This document shows positions 34,708 through 44,225 of a DNA stretch of 64,000 nucleotides, piece by piece. This stretch comes from CAYLPJ01 sp964385465. Its GTDB lineage: Bacteria > Planctomycetota > Phycisphaerae > SM23-33. Position 1 is the stretch's first letter. Each line of letters begins with the position of its first letter. The position numbers were made by a program, and so were the translations under genes. The stretch lies in assembly GCA_964385465.1 (NCBI GenBank), contig CAYLPJ010000007.1, forward strand, positions 72,817 through 136,816, written 5' to 3'. The notes under the pieces were generated by a model, which was given only the letters and a program-made list of their open reading frames with translations, did no database searches and had not been told where the DNA came from.

Positions 34708-36096
34708 TCAGCGGTAGTCCTTGCCCTTCGCAGAGTCATCGCACGATTGCTGCCACGCCAGAACCGCCCCGGTCATGTTCGTGACGAGCTCGGGGTTTTC
34801 GGCGGCGAGGTCCTTCGTCTCGTTGGGGTCCTCGATCAGGTCGAACAGCATCCACGGGCTCTTGCGACCCGGGCGGATGAGCTTCCAGCGGTTGTCGATC
34901 AGGGCGAGTTGCCCCTTGGACTGCCTGCCCATCGGCCGGGGGCGGGAGGTCATCTCCCCGCGGATCAGCGGCATGAGGTCCACGCCATCGACCGGGCGAA
35001 CGGTCGCCTTGTCGCGATTGCCAACGGCCGAGAGAACCGTCGGGAAGTAGTCCTCCGTGCCGCACGGGACGGTAACGCGGCGGGGCTTGGTGACCACAGC
35101 GGGCCATTCCAGCAAGCCGGGCACGCGGATGCCGCCCTCGAAGAGGCTCCGCTTGCGCCCCCTCAGCCCGCCGGTCCGACCATTCGTGGGCGTTTCCTTC
35201 CGTTCCTCGGGTCCGTTGTCGCTGCAGAACCACAGCATGGTGTTCTCGGCCACGCCGAGCTCGCGGAGCTCCTTTCGCAACCGGCCCATCTGCTCGTCCA
35301 TGGCGGTCAGGCAGCCGAAGTAGTGCTGCCCCGCCTCGGGCTGGTCGGCGTAGAGCTTGCGGTGTCGCGGCCCGGCGACGACGGGCTTGTGCGGCGTGTG
35401 GAACCAGATGACGGCCAGGAACGGCCTGCGGGCTTTGGCCGCGTCGCGGATGAAGGGCACGGCGCGGTCCATGATCACGCGGGAGTCGTCGCCGTCGAGC
35501 TCCTCTATCACCCGCCGTTCGGGCCCGGACCAGTAATGCGTGCCATACGGCCTGTCCGTGCCCGGCTTGAGCATCGGGTTCCACGTGGGCACCTTCGCCT
35601 CGGTGGCGAAGCACACATCGAAACCGTTCTCCCACGGCGGACTGTAGTGCTTCACGCCCCGCGGCCCGCCGCGGTTGGACTCCTTGACCGTCTTGGTCAG
35701 CGTACCGAGGTGCCACTTGCCGAAATGGCCCGTCACGTAGCCGCAGTCCTTCAGCACCTCCGCCAGCGTGACCTCCGGCCGCTTCATGTGCCCGGCGTTG
35801 GCGAACACGATCCCATAGCGGTAAGGGTGTCGGCCAGTCAGACAGCTTCCACGCGTCGGGCTGCACACCGGCGCGCCGGAGTAGAAACGGTCGAACCGCA
35901 GCCCTCCGGCCGCCATGGCGTCCAGCGCGGGGGTCTTGAGAATCGGGTGCCCGTTGTAGGCGGTATCGCCCCAGCCTTGGTCGTCGGTCATGCAGAGGAT
36001 CACGTTCGGCCGGTCCATCTCGGCCGCGAGGCACCGCCGCCCTGCCAGCCAGGCCGCGCCGAGGCCGAGTGTCTTGAGGAAGCGTCGCCGGTTCAT
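34708..36096 (-). CDS. Tat-exported sulfatase (type I, formylglycine-dependent)
   Basis: The protein has 462 residues from ATG 36096. The N-terminus MNRRRFLKTLGLGAAW is a twin-arginine signal. The sulfatase signature is CSPTRGSCLTG, with Cys78 expected to become formylglycine (CxPxR). Metal ligands include Asp38-Asp39 and the later CSDNG. GHFGKWHLG is another conserved block. Such enzymes remove sulfate esters from polysaccharides outside the cytoplasm; the substrate is unknown. The oxidising enzyme would have to be a true FGE or an anaerobic SME, neither of which I identify here. A glycoside hydrolase gene lies 35 bp upstream in the same direction. Confidence 0.93.
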   Translation of the reverse strand: MNRRRFLKTLGLGAAWLAGRRCLAAEMDRPNVILCMTDDQGWGDTAYNGHPILKTPALDAMAAGGLRFDRFYSGAPVCSPTRGSCLTGRHPYRYGIVFANAGHMKRPEVTLAEVLKDCGYVTGHFGKWHLGTLTKTVKESNRGGPRGVKHYSPPWENGFDVCFATEAKVPTWNPMLKPGTDRPYGTHYWSGPERRVIEELDGDDSRVIMDRAVPFIRDAAKARRPFLAVIWFHTPHKPVVAGPRHRKLYADQPEAGQHYFGCLTAMDEQMGRLRKELRELGVAENTMLWFCSDNGPEERKETPTNGRTGGLRGRKRSLFEGGIRVPGLLEWPAVVTKPRRVTVPCGTEDYFPTVLSAVGNRDKATVRPVDGVDLMPLIRGEMTSRPRPMGRQSKGQLALIDNRWKLIRPGRKSPWMLFDLIEDPNETKDLAAENPELVTNMTGAVLAWQQSCDDSAKGKDYR

Positions 36097-36131
36097 CGTT
36101 GTCTCCTTCCGTCGCCGGCCGGGGTGCGGCC

Positions 36132-38147
36132 CTATGGCCTGGCTTTCACCGTGATGAACACCACGCTGTGTGCGGGCAGGTCGAAGGTCAGGGCACCGCC
36201 GTCCAGCCGCACGGGCAGGTCGGTGACGAAATCCGCCTTCCGCGCCGAGCGGGGGTGGGCGTCTCGCCCGTCGTGGCCGAGCCGCACGCCCGCGGCCTCG
36301 GCGGCGGGGAAACCGCCCAGGTCGATCCGCGCGGGCACGTCCCGCCCCCACGAGCCGTTGGCGGCCACGACATACAGCGTCCGCCCGTCGTCGTCGGCGG
36401 TCACCATCGCCGGCGTCAGCGGCCCGGTGCGTTCGACGTGCTTGTACGTACCCGTGTGGTAAGGTGCCTCGCCGTCCATCGCCAGGGCCCGGTCGCCGAC
36501 GTGGCGGTTGAAGTAATAGTACAGCCAGTAGAGCATGTGGCGCTTCTCCGGGCTGGCCTTGGAGAAAAAGCCCATCCCCGGCGTGCTGTCGGTGCTGAAC
36601 ATCTCCCAACTGCTCGCCGCCGCGAGGAGGTTCTCGCGGGCGTAGTAGATCAGCCGCACCGCCCGGTGGAGCGTGCCGTAGACATTCCCGTTCCGGAAGG
36701 CGAGCCCGGCCTTCTCGCCGTCGGGGCCGCGGCTGTGCAGGCCCCATTCGGTATCGTACTGGACGACTTTGCGGCCGGGGTTGTGAACGGCCAGGACGTG
36801 GCGCGTCTGGAGCAGCAGGTCCATCACGTGGTAGTTCCCGGTGAGAACGACGTCCTCGAAGTCGCTGTCGTAAGCGTCGATGAAGCAGTAATAGTGCGGC
36901 GCGATCCAGTCGTAGTGCCCTGCGAGCCTGGCGATCAGCGCCTGGCCCCAGGGGATCGATCGCATCTTGACGGACATGCCGATCCTGCCCTCGGGGTGGA
37001 CGGCGCGAATGGCCTTGCCGACCGCGACCACGTGTTCGGCGTAGTCGTCTGCCGTGGGGAAGGCCATCGGCTCGTGCGGCACGTAGGGTTCGTTGGTGAT
37101 CTCCCAGTAGCGGAAGCCGTGTCCGCGGGCGAGGGAGTGCTTGACGCCGGCGGCCCACGTCTCCGGCGGCAGGGCGCGGGTGGCGCCCTGGACCTCGAAC
37201 TCCAGGGGCACGGCGGCGGGGTCCACGCCGATCCGCTTGCACATGGCCGCTGCCTTGTCGATGGACTCGCTGAGCGGGAATTCCTCGTCGCCGACGCCGT
37301 AGAACCGCGTCAGTGGCAGGCGCAGGGCGCGGATGGCCCGCTCCATCGATTCCGGCAGGACGTAGCGGCCCTTCTTGTCGTAGGGCAGCCCGGCCCAGCC
37401 GGCGACGCGGTGAAAGGAGACGCCGCCGACGTTGCGGTTGGCCGGGCCGATGCGGCGGGCGGGATCAACCGCGAAGGCCAACCGGTCGCCCTTCCGCAGT
37501 CGATGGTTGAGCTTCTCGTAGTCCATCTTCCTCGGGTCCAGCAGGCGGCCCGTCCGGTCGGAGGGGGCCTCGACGACCCGCACGTCGTCGATCCACAACG
37601 TGCAGGCCCTGTCCTTGTCCACGGCCGCCTTGAAGTCCAGCACGATGTGCTTCGCCCGGTCGGCGAAGAACTCCCAGCCTTCGTGGTACATGAACTTGAA
37701 GCGCGTCCACTCGGTGGGGACCTCGATCTCGTGGTGGCCGGGATTGCCACCCATCGTGTACGGCGAGATCGTCCGGAACGCCTGGAGACCGAACCGGGCG
37801 ACGGTCGGCTTGTCCGCACGGGCCCAGAACGTCACCGCGTACATCATCCCCGGCCGGGGGTGCAGGGCCTTCTCGGGGGAGGAGATTACGTATCCCGCCG
37901 TCCCGGCCGGGTGATGGATGCGGAAGCACGTCTCGCCGCCGTGGGGGTTCGTCGTGTCAGGGGTGTAATTGGCGGGGTCCTTGTACCGTGATTTGCCCCA
38001 CATGGTCCAGCCGGCGGGCAGGCCCTTTTTGTCGGTCGGCCCCTCGAAACCGTCGGAGAGGACGGTTCGGGCCTCATCGGCGAAGGCCGGGCCAGCCAGG
38101 GCTGCGGCGAGAGCAGCAACAGCGGTGCAGAGTATACGGCAGTCCAT
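36132..38147 (-). CDS. Secreted clan GH-A-like glycoside hydrolase with carbohydrate-binding domain
   Basis: The protein has 671 residues. Two adjacent ATGs exist (38150, 38147); 38147 has better spacing from GGGAG. A signal peptide (about 1-23, ending FADEA) precedes a jelly-roll CBM-like domain (about 28-190, with ARADKPTVARFGL and LWIDDVRVVEA). A TIM-barrel domain has the likely acid/base Glu353 in EITNEPY and the nucleophile Glu467 in QYDTEWG, as in GH39/GH51-type enzymes. A beta-sandwich domain ends the protein. These families cleave arabinosides, xylosides or related sugars by a retaining mechanism; the substrate is not deducible. It sits between a sulfatase and the FGE/PQQ fusion gene. 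Confidence 0.75.
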   Translation of the reverse strand: MDCRILCTAVAALAAALAGPAFADEARTVLSDGFEGPTDKKGLPAGWTMWGKSRYKDPANYTPDTTNPHGGETCFRIHHPAGTAGYVISSPEKALHPRPGMMYAVTFWARADKPTVARFGLQAFRTISPYTMGGNPGHHEIEVPTEWTRFKFMYHEGWEFFADRAKHIVLDFKAAVDKDRACTLWIDDVRVVEAPSDRTGRLLDPRKMDYEKLNHRLRKGDRLAFAVDPARRIGPANRNVGGVSFHRVAGWAGLPYDKKGRYVLPESMERAIRALRLPLTRFYGVGDEEFPLSESIDKAAAMCKRIGVDPAAVPLEFEVQGATRALPPETWAAGVKHSLARGHGFRYWEITNEPYVPHEPMAFPTADDYAEHVVAVGKAIRAVHPEGRIGMSVKMRSIPWGQALIARLAGHYDWIAPHYYCFIDAYDSDFEDVVLTGNYHVMDLLLQTRHVLAVHNPGRKVVQYDTEWGLHSRGPDGEKAGLAFRNGNVYGTLHRAVRLIYYARENLLAAASSWEMFSTDSTPGMGFFSKASPEKRHMLYWLYYYFNRHVGDRALAMDGEAPYHTGTYKHVERTGPLTPAMVTADDDGRTLYVVAANGSWGRDVPARIDLGGFPAAEAAGVRLGHDGRDAHPRSARKADFVTDLPVRLDGGALTFDLPAHSVVFITVKARP

Positions 38148-38182
38148 CATGTCTCCCTGTTCGTGCCCGCATCTGCGGGCGG

Positions 38183-41100
38183 TCAGTGCAATGCGTAGAT
38201 GAAACCATCGTCGCTGCCGACGAGGACCGTTCCGTCGGCGACCCACGGCGAGGAGCGGACACGCCCGCCGGTCTTGAACGTCCACCGGACCGAGCCGGTG
38301 ACGGCGTCGAGAGCGTAAAGCCGCCCGTCGTCGCATCCGAAGAGCACCAGCTTCCCCGCCGCAGCAGGCGAGGAGAAGATCGCCTCGCTGAACTCCGTGC
38401 CCTGCCGCTTCGGCGTGGCGGTGCTCCAGACTTCCTGACCGTCGGCAAGGTTGAATGCCCGCACGGCGCCGCTCCGCCAGCAGGTGTAGACCACGCCGCC
38501 GGCGACGGCCGGGCCGGCGGTCGGGTTGCGGTCCACGTCCCTTGGGCGCGGCCCGCGCTGGGCCCAGCGCTGCATGCCCGTGCGTCGATCGAGCGCCAGC
38601 ACGCGTCCGTGACCGTGCTGGATCACCAACCCGCCCGCCACCGCCAGCGGAGCGCGGCAGACCCCGCCGTGAATCCGCCAGCGGGGGTACTCCGTGCGGA
38701 GGTCGGCGGCGAAAAGGTGGATATCCGCAGCCGGGGCGTAGACGGTCTGGGCATCGAACGCCGGCGCGGTCGGCCCGGCGTTCATGCCTCGGAAGCGGTA
38801 CCGCCAACGTTCCCGTCCAGTCGCGGCGTCGATCCCGCTGAGCCCCCCACCGCCGTACGTCCCGAACCCCGCGAAGACCAGCCCGTAGGCGACACCGGGG
38901 GCGTTCCGGACCGGCGCGTGGTGGCGCCGGAACCGCCACCGCGGCTCGCCCGTGGCGGCGTCGAGGGCGTAGAGATGGCGGTCGTCGCTGCCGATGTAGA
39001 CCACGCCGTCGGCCACGGCAGCCGAGCTGTGCACAGGCCCGCCGGTGCGGTACCGCCAGCGCGGCTTGCCCGTGGCGGCGTCGAGGGCGTACACGTGGCC
39101 GTCGGCGCTGCCGACGTAGACGGCCCCGCCGACGACGACGGGCGAGGACCGCACGGCCCCGCCCGTGTTGAACCGCCACTTCACGCCTCGCAGTTCCGCC
39201 GGCGGGTCCGAGCGGAACGCGCCGGTGCGATGGAGATTCGCCCGGTGGACGCGGCCCTGGAGGGGATCGAAGTCGTTGGCGTCGAGGTCCAGCACGACCG
39301 GCGGATCGAAGGCCTCGACCTCGGGATGCACGCCGGCACGGCAACGGACCACACGGAAGCCGAAGATCGGCCGCGGGACCGTCGGCAGTTCCTGGATGTA
39401 CTTGTCCGGGGCAAGCGGCTCGGGAGAACCGAAGCAACTGCCCTGGATCACCTTGCCGAACATGTTCGGATTGTCGGTGCCCTTGGGATTCCGGGCGCGG
39501 TAGTAGTCGTAACCGGGCCAGTCCCAGACGCGCTCGGCGACGTTGCCGGCCAGGTCGCAGAGGCCGATGGCGTCGGGCCTTCGCGTGGCGACCGGGTGCG
39601 TCCGCCCGCCGCTGTTGCCCGCCAGCCAGGCCCGGTCGGCCGGCTCGCCCTCGGCGCCATCGAGACCCAGCCGGCGGGCGGTCTGCCACTCGGCCTCGGT
39701 GGGCAGTCGCCAGCCGTCGGCGTGCCAGCGACAGGTAATCGGCCGCCCGCGCACGGCCGGGGCAGGGTAGCCCTTTGTCCCCCGCCACATCGCGACGCGG
39801 AACCGCGGGGCGTTGCGAAAGACCTTCATGCGGTCGGGGTCGGTGGTGTAGCAGGGCGTCAGACCGGCCATCTCGGAAAGGGCGTTGCACCACAGGACAG
39901 CGTCGTACCAGGTGATGTCGGTGACCGGTTCGTCGGGGCCATGGCGCTGGCCGGCGGCGGGGTGGTCCATGCTGCCCATGTCGCCATCGGCGTCGAAACC
40001 GTAGCCGTGGCGAACGGCCCATTGATACACGCGGTTCCACTGGGCGAACGTGACCTCGGTCCGGCCGACGTGGACGGGGGAGACGGCCACCTTCGCCCCG
40101 TCGGCCCGTCGGGTGAAGCCGCCCTCGACCGTGACGGTGGGGATCGCCGGCGGGTCGATCCCCGCCGCGGCAGCCGGCGGGAGGACGTCGTCCTTGCCGA
40201 ACGTCCAGACGGGCACACCGCGGACGTTCGCGGCCTCAAGCCGGGGCGGGGCCGGCAGGCCGGCCTCGCGGCGAACCAGCCGCACGCCCACGCGGAAGCT
40301 GCCGACAAAGGGATGCTCGCCAAAGGGCAGCGGGGTCGTCGCCGGGGCCGGGCCGCGCCCGCCGAGAACCGTGTGCGAGGCGACCTTCGCGCCGTCGAGC
40401 ACGGCCCCGGGCGCGTCCCAGCAGAACTCCCACACGTCGCTGTCGGCGGCGCGCTTCGCCGCCCGGAGCCGCTCGCCCGCCGTCGGCAGGCGGAAGCCGT
40501 CGGCATCCCAGCGGACGTACACCTTCGGCCGCCACGCGTAGCGGGAAGGGTCGTCGCGATCGATGACCACACGAAAGACCTCGGTGCAGTCGGCGTCGGC
40601 ATAGTAGCAGGGCGTCAGGCCCTCCAGTTCCGAGAGGGCGTTGCACCAGGCGGCGGCGTCCAGCCAGGTCATGTCGGTAGCCGGCTCGCCCGGGGCGTGG
40701 GCGCCACCGAGGTCCATGCCGCCCATGTCCCCGTCGCGATCGAAGACATAGCCGGGGTCGAGGTCAAAACCGTACTGGCTGCTCGCCGCCCATCGCCAGA
40801 CGCGCCGCCACAGGGCGTAAGACACCTCCGTCCGGCCCACGTAGAACGCGGGGACGTCGCCGCCGACCCCCGCGGCCGGACCGGCGGGCACGCGGACCAT
40901 CTCGACATGCCAACTCGGTGCGGGCGGACGGTGCACCACCGCGCGGGCCTCGAACGCATGCCACTTGCACCAGACCTCGCCGCGGCGGAGCTTCGTGCGG
41001 GCGACGTAGAACCCCACGGCCGTGACGTCCCGGAACGCCTGCGGGCGAAATGCGGCAGCGTTGGCGTCGAAGTACAGCTTCCGGGCAGAGCCGGGCTCGT

Positions 41101-41770
41101 AGGGGGCCCAGCGACTGTCGACGGGGCGCAGCACGTGCGTGCGGCGGCGGCCGGCGAAGGTCTGCTCCGAGAGGTAGATCCTCCCGCCATCGCGGACGAG
41201 CCAGCGCCCCTCGTCGAGGCCCTCCCAGTACCGCGAGATATGCGGGGCGAGGATGCTGTTGGCGTCGAAGGTCACCCGGTGGCGGTCGCCCCCGTTGAGG
41301 AAGTCGCGCTTCAGCCACATCCACACCGCCGCCCCGCGGCAGGCCTGGCCGGGCCCGAGGGCGTGCAGCATGAAGTTGTAGTCGTCCCGCATCTCGTGGT
41401 TCTCGTTCAGCAGACCTTCGGTGATCCGCCCGTCCGGGAGGTTGGCGTACTCGCCGGTAAGCCCGCCGTACAGCACGGCGTTCGTCGCGGCCGTGTCGTA
41501 CCATGGGAACCCCGGGTTCAGCGGGTCGGTCAGCGAGAAGGGAACGAACGCGAGGCTGTCGTCTTCGGTCTCTCCGTCGCCGTCGACGTCGGCGTCCGGG
41601 TGCTTCTTCTGCCACGCCCCGCCGCCGCGGTAGAAGCCCCCGCCGACGTCCGAACCGAAGTCGACGATGCGGCAGGGGTACGCCTTCACCGCCTCGGACG
41701 GGAGGGCGGACGAGGCGGCAGCGAAGAGTGAAATCAGGGCGGCCAGAGCAACGGGAAGCCGGGTGCTCAT
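38183..41770 (-). CDS. Secreted fusion: two FGE-sulfatase-like domains plus PQQ beta-propeller
   Basis: The protein has 1195 residues from ATG 41770. After a signal peptide (1-24) comes an N-terminal domain (about 30-285) with an acidic DADVDGDGETEDD loop. FGE-like domain 1 follows at about 291-501 (FYVGRTEVSYALWRRV, WLDAAAWCNALSELEGLTPCY). FGE-like domain 2 is at about 549-811 (VGRTEVTFAQWNRVYQW, WYDAVLWCNALSEMAGLTPCY, GLCDLAGNVAERVWDW). PQQ/BamB-like repeats run from about 861 to the end, each with (V)YALDAATG or similar. Domain 2 has only one cysteine where true FGE has its catalytic pair (VIQGSCFGSPE), and domain 1 has none, so sulfatase maturation is unlikely. It overlaps the stop of the upstream sulfatase gene by 4 bp. 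Confidence 0.85.
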   Translation of the reverse strand: MSTRLPVALAALISLFAAASSALPSEAVKAYPCRIVDFGSDVGGGFYRGGGAWQKKHPDADVDGDGETEDDSLAFVPFSLTDPLNPGFPWYDTAATNAVLYGGLTGEYANLPDGRITEGLLNENHEMRDDYNFMLHALGPGQACRGAAVWMWLKRDFLNGGDRHRVTFDANSILAPHISRYWEGLDEGRWLVRDGGRIYLSEQTFAGRRRTHVLRPVDSRWAPYEPGSARKLYFDANAAAFRPQAFRDVTAVGFYVARTKLRRGEVWCKWHAFEARAVVHRPPAPSWHVEMVRVPAGPAAGVGGDVPAFYVGRTEVSYALWRRVWRWAASSQYGFDLDPGYVFDRDGDMGGMDLGGAHAPGEPATDMTWLDAAAWCNALSELEGLTPCYYADADCTEVFRVVIDRDDPSRYAWRPKVYVRWDADGFRLPTAGERLRAAKRAADSDVWEFCWDAPGAVLDGAKVASHTVLGGRGPAPATTPLPFGEHPFVGSFRVGVRLVRREAGLPAPPRLEAANVRGVPVWTFGKDDVLPPAAAAGIDPPAIPTVTVEGGFTRRADGAKVAVSPVHVGRTEVTFAQWNRVYQWAVRHGYGFDADGDMGSMDHPAAGQRHGPDEPVTDITWYDAVLWCNALSEMAGLTPCYTTDPDRMKVFRNAPRFRVAMWRGTKGYPAPAVRGRPITCRWHADGWRLPTEAEWQTARRLGLDGAEGEPADRAWLAGNSGGRTHPVATRRPDAIGLCDLAGNVAERVWDWPGYDYYRARNPKGTDNPNMFGKVIQGSCFGSPEPLAPDKYIQELPTVPRPIFGFRVVRCRAGVHPEVEAFDPPVVLDLDANDFDPLQGRVHRANLHRTGAFRSDPPAELRGVKWRFNTGGAVRSSPVVVGGAVYVGSADGHVYALDAATGKPRWRYRTGGPVHSSAAVADGVVYIGSDDRHLYALDAATGEPRWRFRRHHAPVRNAPGVAYGLVFAGFGTYGGGGLSGIDAATGRERWRYRFRGMNAGPTAPAFDAQTVYAPAADIHLFAADLRTEYPRWRIHGGVCRAPLAVAGGLVIQHGHGRVLALDRRTGMQRWAQRGPRPRDVDRNPTAGPAVAGGVVYTCWRSGAVRAFNLADGQEVWSTATPKRQGTEFSEAIFSSPAAAGKLVLFGCDDGRLYALDAVTGSVRWTFKTGGRVRSSPWVADGTVLVGSDDGFIYALH

Positions 41771-43248
41771 GTCTTTCCTTTCGGTCTGCCCCGCCCCCCC
41801 CGGGAAACCTTGCGGAGCGCCTCGGCGGTGGCCTCTGGATCGTACTTGGGATTCGGCTCGGTCGGGACGGGGGCGTTCACCTTCCTGCGCCACGCCTTCA
41901 TCAACTCGTGCAGTTCGCGGACCCTCTCGGGCATCTTCCCGGCGAGATCGTTCTTCTCGCCGATGTCCTCGGCGAGGTTGTACAGCTCCAGGCGCCCGTC
42001 CTCGAAGAACTCGATGAGCTTGTAGTCGCCCTTCTGCACCGCCCCGGCCGGCGTGGTCCGCCAGATCCGTCCCGGCCCCGAGCCCTGGAGGTAGCAGGGG
42101 AAGTGCCAGAAGATCGCCTCCCGCTTCAACGCCTCGCCGCGGGTCAGCAGGCCGAGGAGGCTCTCTCCGTCGAGCACCTGGCCCTTCGGTTTCGGCGCGC
42201 CGGCGACCTCCAGGAACGTGGGATAGAAGTCGATGCCGATCACGGCGGTGTCGCACGTCGAGCCGGCCTGGACTTTCCCCGGCCAGCGGACCACGAGCGG
42301 CTCGCGGATGCCGCCCTCGTAGAGCATTCCCTTGGCCCCCCGCAGCGGGGCGTTGGACGTCACCCCGCCGTGCCCCCCGTTGTCGGAGAAGAACACCACG
42401 ATCGTGTCCTCGGCGATGCCCAGGTCGTCGAGCTTGTCCAGCACGCGCCCGACGCTCTGGTCGACGCTCTCGATCATGGCGGCATACTTGGGGTTGTCCT
42501 GGCCGCCGTCGGGCTGGCGGTCCTTGTACCTCGCGGTGATCCCCTTCTTGGCCTGGATCGGCGTGTGGACGGCGTAGTGGGGGACGTAGAGGAAGAACGG
42601 CTTGTCGTGGTGGGCGTCGAGGAACTTCAGCGCCTCGTCGGTCAGCCGGTCGGTGAGGTACTCGCCCTTGGGCCCGTCAGACAGGTCCCTGTTGCGGTAG
42701 GGGCTGAAATACGTCCGCGGATGCCCGGCCTTGTTGCCCCCGGCGTTGACCGCGAAGCCCTGCCCCTCCGGCCCGGTCGGCCCGTCGCCGAGGTGCCACT
42801 TGCCGAAGTGCCCGCAGGTGTAGCCGGCCCTGGCGAGCGACTCGGCCAGCGTGACGACCTCCGCCGGCAGGTGCGTGCGATTCTTCGTCGGGATCAGCTT
42901 GCGGTGGGCGGCCTTGCCGCGCTCGCTGGTGTTGACCGTGTACACGCCGTGGCGCGGGGAGTACTGCCCGCTCATGAGGCACGCCCGCGTCGGGGCACAG
43001 TTGGGGGCGTTGGCGTATGCGCGGCGGAAGACCATGCCCTCGGAGGCGAGCTTGTCGACCCGCGGCGTGCGGTAGAACGTGCTGCCCATGAAGGACACGT
43101 CCCGCCAGCCCATGTCGTCGATGAGGAAGAAGACGATGTTCGGTCGGCTGGGTTTGGCGGCGGCGCGGGCAAGGGCGGGCAGTGCGGAGGCAGCCGTCGC
43201 GGCGGCGAGGCGCTTGAGGAACCCGCGCCGGGTGAGTTGGGCGGTCAT
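41767..43248 (-). CDS. Tat-exported sulfatase (type I, formylglycine-dependent)
   Basis: The protein has 493 residues. The N-terminus TAQLTRRGFLKRLAAATAAS is a twin-arginine signal. The formylglycine site is Cys84 in NCAPTRACLMSG (CxPxR). Metal ligands are Asp44-Asp45 and FFSDNGGHG; GHFGKWHLG and GMLYEGGIREP are further family blocks. The C-terminus is basic (GGRGRPKGKT). It belongs to the arylsulfatase A-like group acting on sulfated glycans. Its start lies 12 bp after the amidohydrolase gene's stop, and its stop overlaps the fusion gene by 4 bp, so it forms part of one operon. Confidence 0.93.
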   Translation of the reverse strand: MTAQLTRRGFLKRLAAATAASALPALARAAAKPSRPNIVFFLIDDMGWRDVSFMGSTFYRTPRVDKLASEGMVFRRAYANAPNCAPTRACLMSGQYSPRHGVYTVNTSERGKAAHRKLIPTKNRTHLPAEVVTLAESLARAGYTCGHFGKWHLGDGPTGPEGQGFAVNAGGNKAGHPRTYFSPYRNRDLSDGPKGEYLTDRLTDEALKFLDAHHDKPFFLYVPHYAVHTPIQAKKGITARYKDRQPDGGQDNPKYAAMIESVDQSVGRVLDKLDDLGIAEDTIVVFFSDNGGHGGVTSNAPLRGAKGMLYEGGIREPLVVRWPGKVQAGSTCDTAVIGIDFYPTFLEVAGAPKPKGQVLDGESLLGLLTRGEALKREAIFWHFPCYLQGSGPGRIWRTTPAGAVQKGDYKLIEFFEDGRLELYNLAEDIGEKNDLAGKMPERVRELHELMKAWRRKVNAPVPTEPNPKYDPEATAEALRKVSRGGRGRPKGKT

Positions 43249-43260
43249 GGGAGTCTCCTG

Positions 43261-44223
43261 TCAGTCGAGTCTGTCGGCGGCGTCGATGAGCACGCGGGTG
43301 ACGAAGGCGCGGAAGCCGCCGGTCGCATCGCCCCCGGCGGCCAGATAGGCCCGGATCAGCCGCTGCTGCGTCTCGCCCGGCAGATCGATCGTATCGCGAG
43401 GGAACAGCCAGACCGGTGCATCGTGGGCGAGGTCCATCCGCTGGAAGCGGCCGCCCAGCAGCCTGGCAGGCGGCAGCAACCGCGAGAACAGCATCCCCTC
43501 GGCGTTGTCACGGTGGAAGGCGGCGAGGCCGACGGCATCGGGCGCGAGGGGCGTCGAGGCCAGCCAGCCGATGGTGTCCGCGAACGTCTCGTCCCGCCAG
43601 AGGCAGACCGGGTACTCGCTGCCGTAGAGGATGCGCCCCCAGCCGACGCGGCGGACGACCTCGCGGGCCCAGGGCAGCAGCCGCTCGGCCGGCATCGCGC
43701 CTTGGCGGGAGAAGATCACGCAGAACCGCGGGTGGTCGAACAGCCGGGCCACGTCGGGGTCGGCCTCGAAGACCGACAGGTCGCAGCCCCCGGCAAAGTG
43801 CGGCGCGAAGGCACGGGCGTCCTCGCGGCCGTCGAGGAAGTCGCAGAGCACGCCGGCAGCGTCGGCAAGGCCGCGCGGGCCGACGACGTAGGGCACGCCC
43901 CCGGCGTCGGCCAGCGTCTCCAGCAACTCCGGCTGGCGGGCCAGAAGCGTCGAGGGCAGGCGGATGCCGAGGAAGCCGGCCTCCATCTGGGCGACGACGG
44001 ACTCCCGGATCTCCCCCGGCGAGGTGCCCATGGGCAGCCCGACGGCGCGGAGGCGGTCCCCGTGGGCGACGATCCCGCGCGACAGCTCCAGCAGGTCCGG
44101 GCACGTCTCAGCCTGGGCGACGACGGCGCGCTCGACGCCGGCGGCGTCCATGCAGCGGAGGAAGTCATCGCAGGTCATGAACCGCGGCAGCCCCGCATGG
44201 CCGTATGCGTCAAGAACGGGCAT
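43261..44223 (-). CDS. Amidohydrolase-2-like TIM-barrel protein
   Basis: The protein has 320 residues from ATG 44223, two bases after the stop of the aldo/keto reductase gene. It begins MPVLDAYGHAGLPRF, in place of the usual metal-binding DxHxH. The block ILYGSEYPV near residue 200 corresponds to the family GSDxP motif but has Glu instead of Asp. These changes suggest loss or change of metal use. Relatives act on lactones or on carboxylates such as 4-sulfomuconolactone and aminocarboxymuconate. No signal peptide is present, so it is cytoplasmic. Its place between an aldo/keto reductase and a sulfatase suggests sugar-acid catabolism. Confidence 0.65.
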   Translation of the reverse strand: MPVLDAYGHAGLPRFMTCDDFLRCMDAAGVERAVVAQAETCPDLLELSRGIVAHGDRLRAVGLPMGTSPGEIRESVVAQMEAGFLGIRLPSTLLARQPELLETLADAGGVPYVVGPRGLADAAGVLCDFLDGREDARAFAPHFAGGCDLSVFEADPDVARLFDHPRFCVIFSRQGAMPAERLLPWAREVVRRVGWGRILYGSEYPVCLWRDETFADTIGWLASTPLAPDAVGLAAFHRDNAEGMLFSRLLPPARLLGGRFQRMDLAHDAPVWLFPRDTIDLPGETQQRLIRAYLAAGGDATGGFRAFVTRVLIDAADRLD

Positions 44224-44225
44224 GG

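Noticed and set aside
37988..41731. A 1247-codon open frame on the + strand, antisense to the FGE/PQQ fusion
   Set aside because: It has no recognisable domain and is the usual antisense shadow in GC-rich DNA; the minus-strand frame has clear family motifs.
38183..41770. The fusion protein as the sulfatase-activating FGE
   Set aside because: The catalytic cysteine pair is absent from both FGE-like domains.
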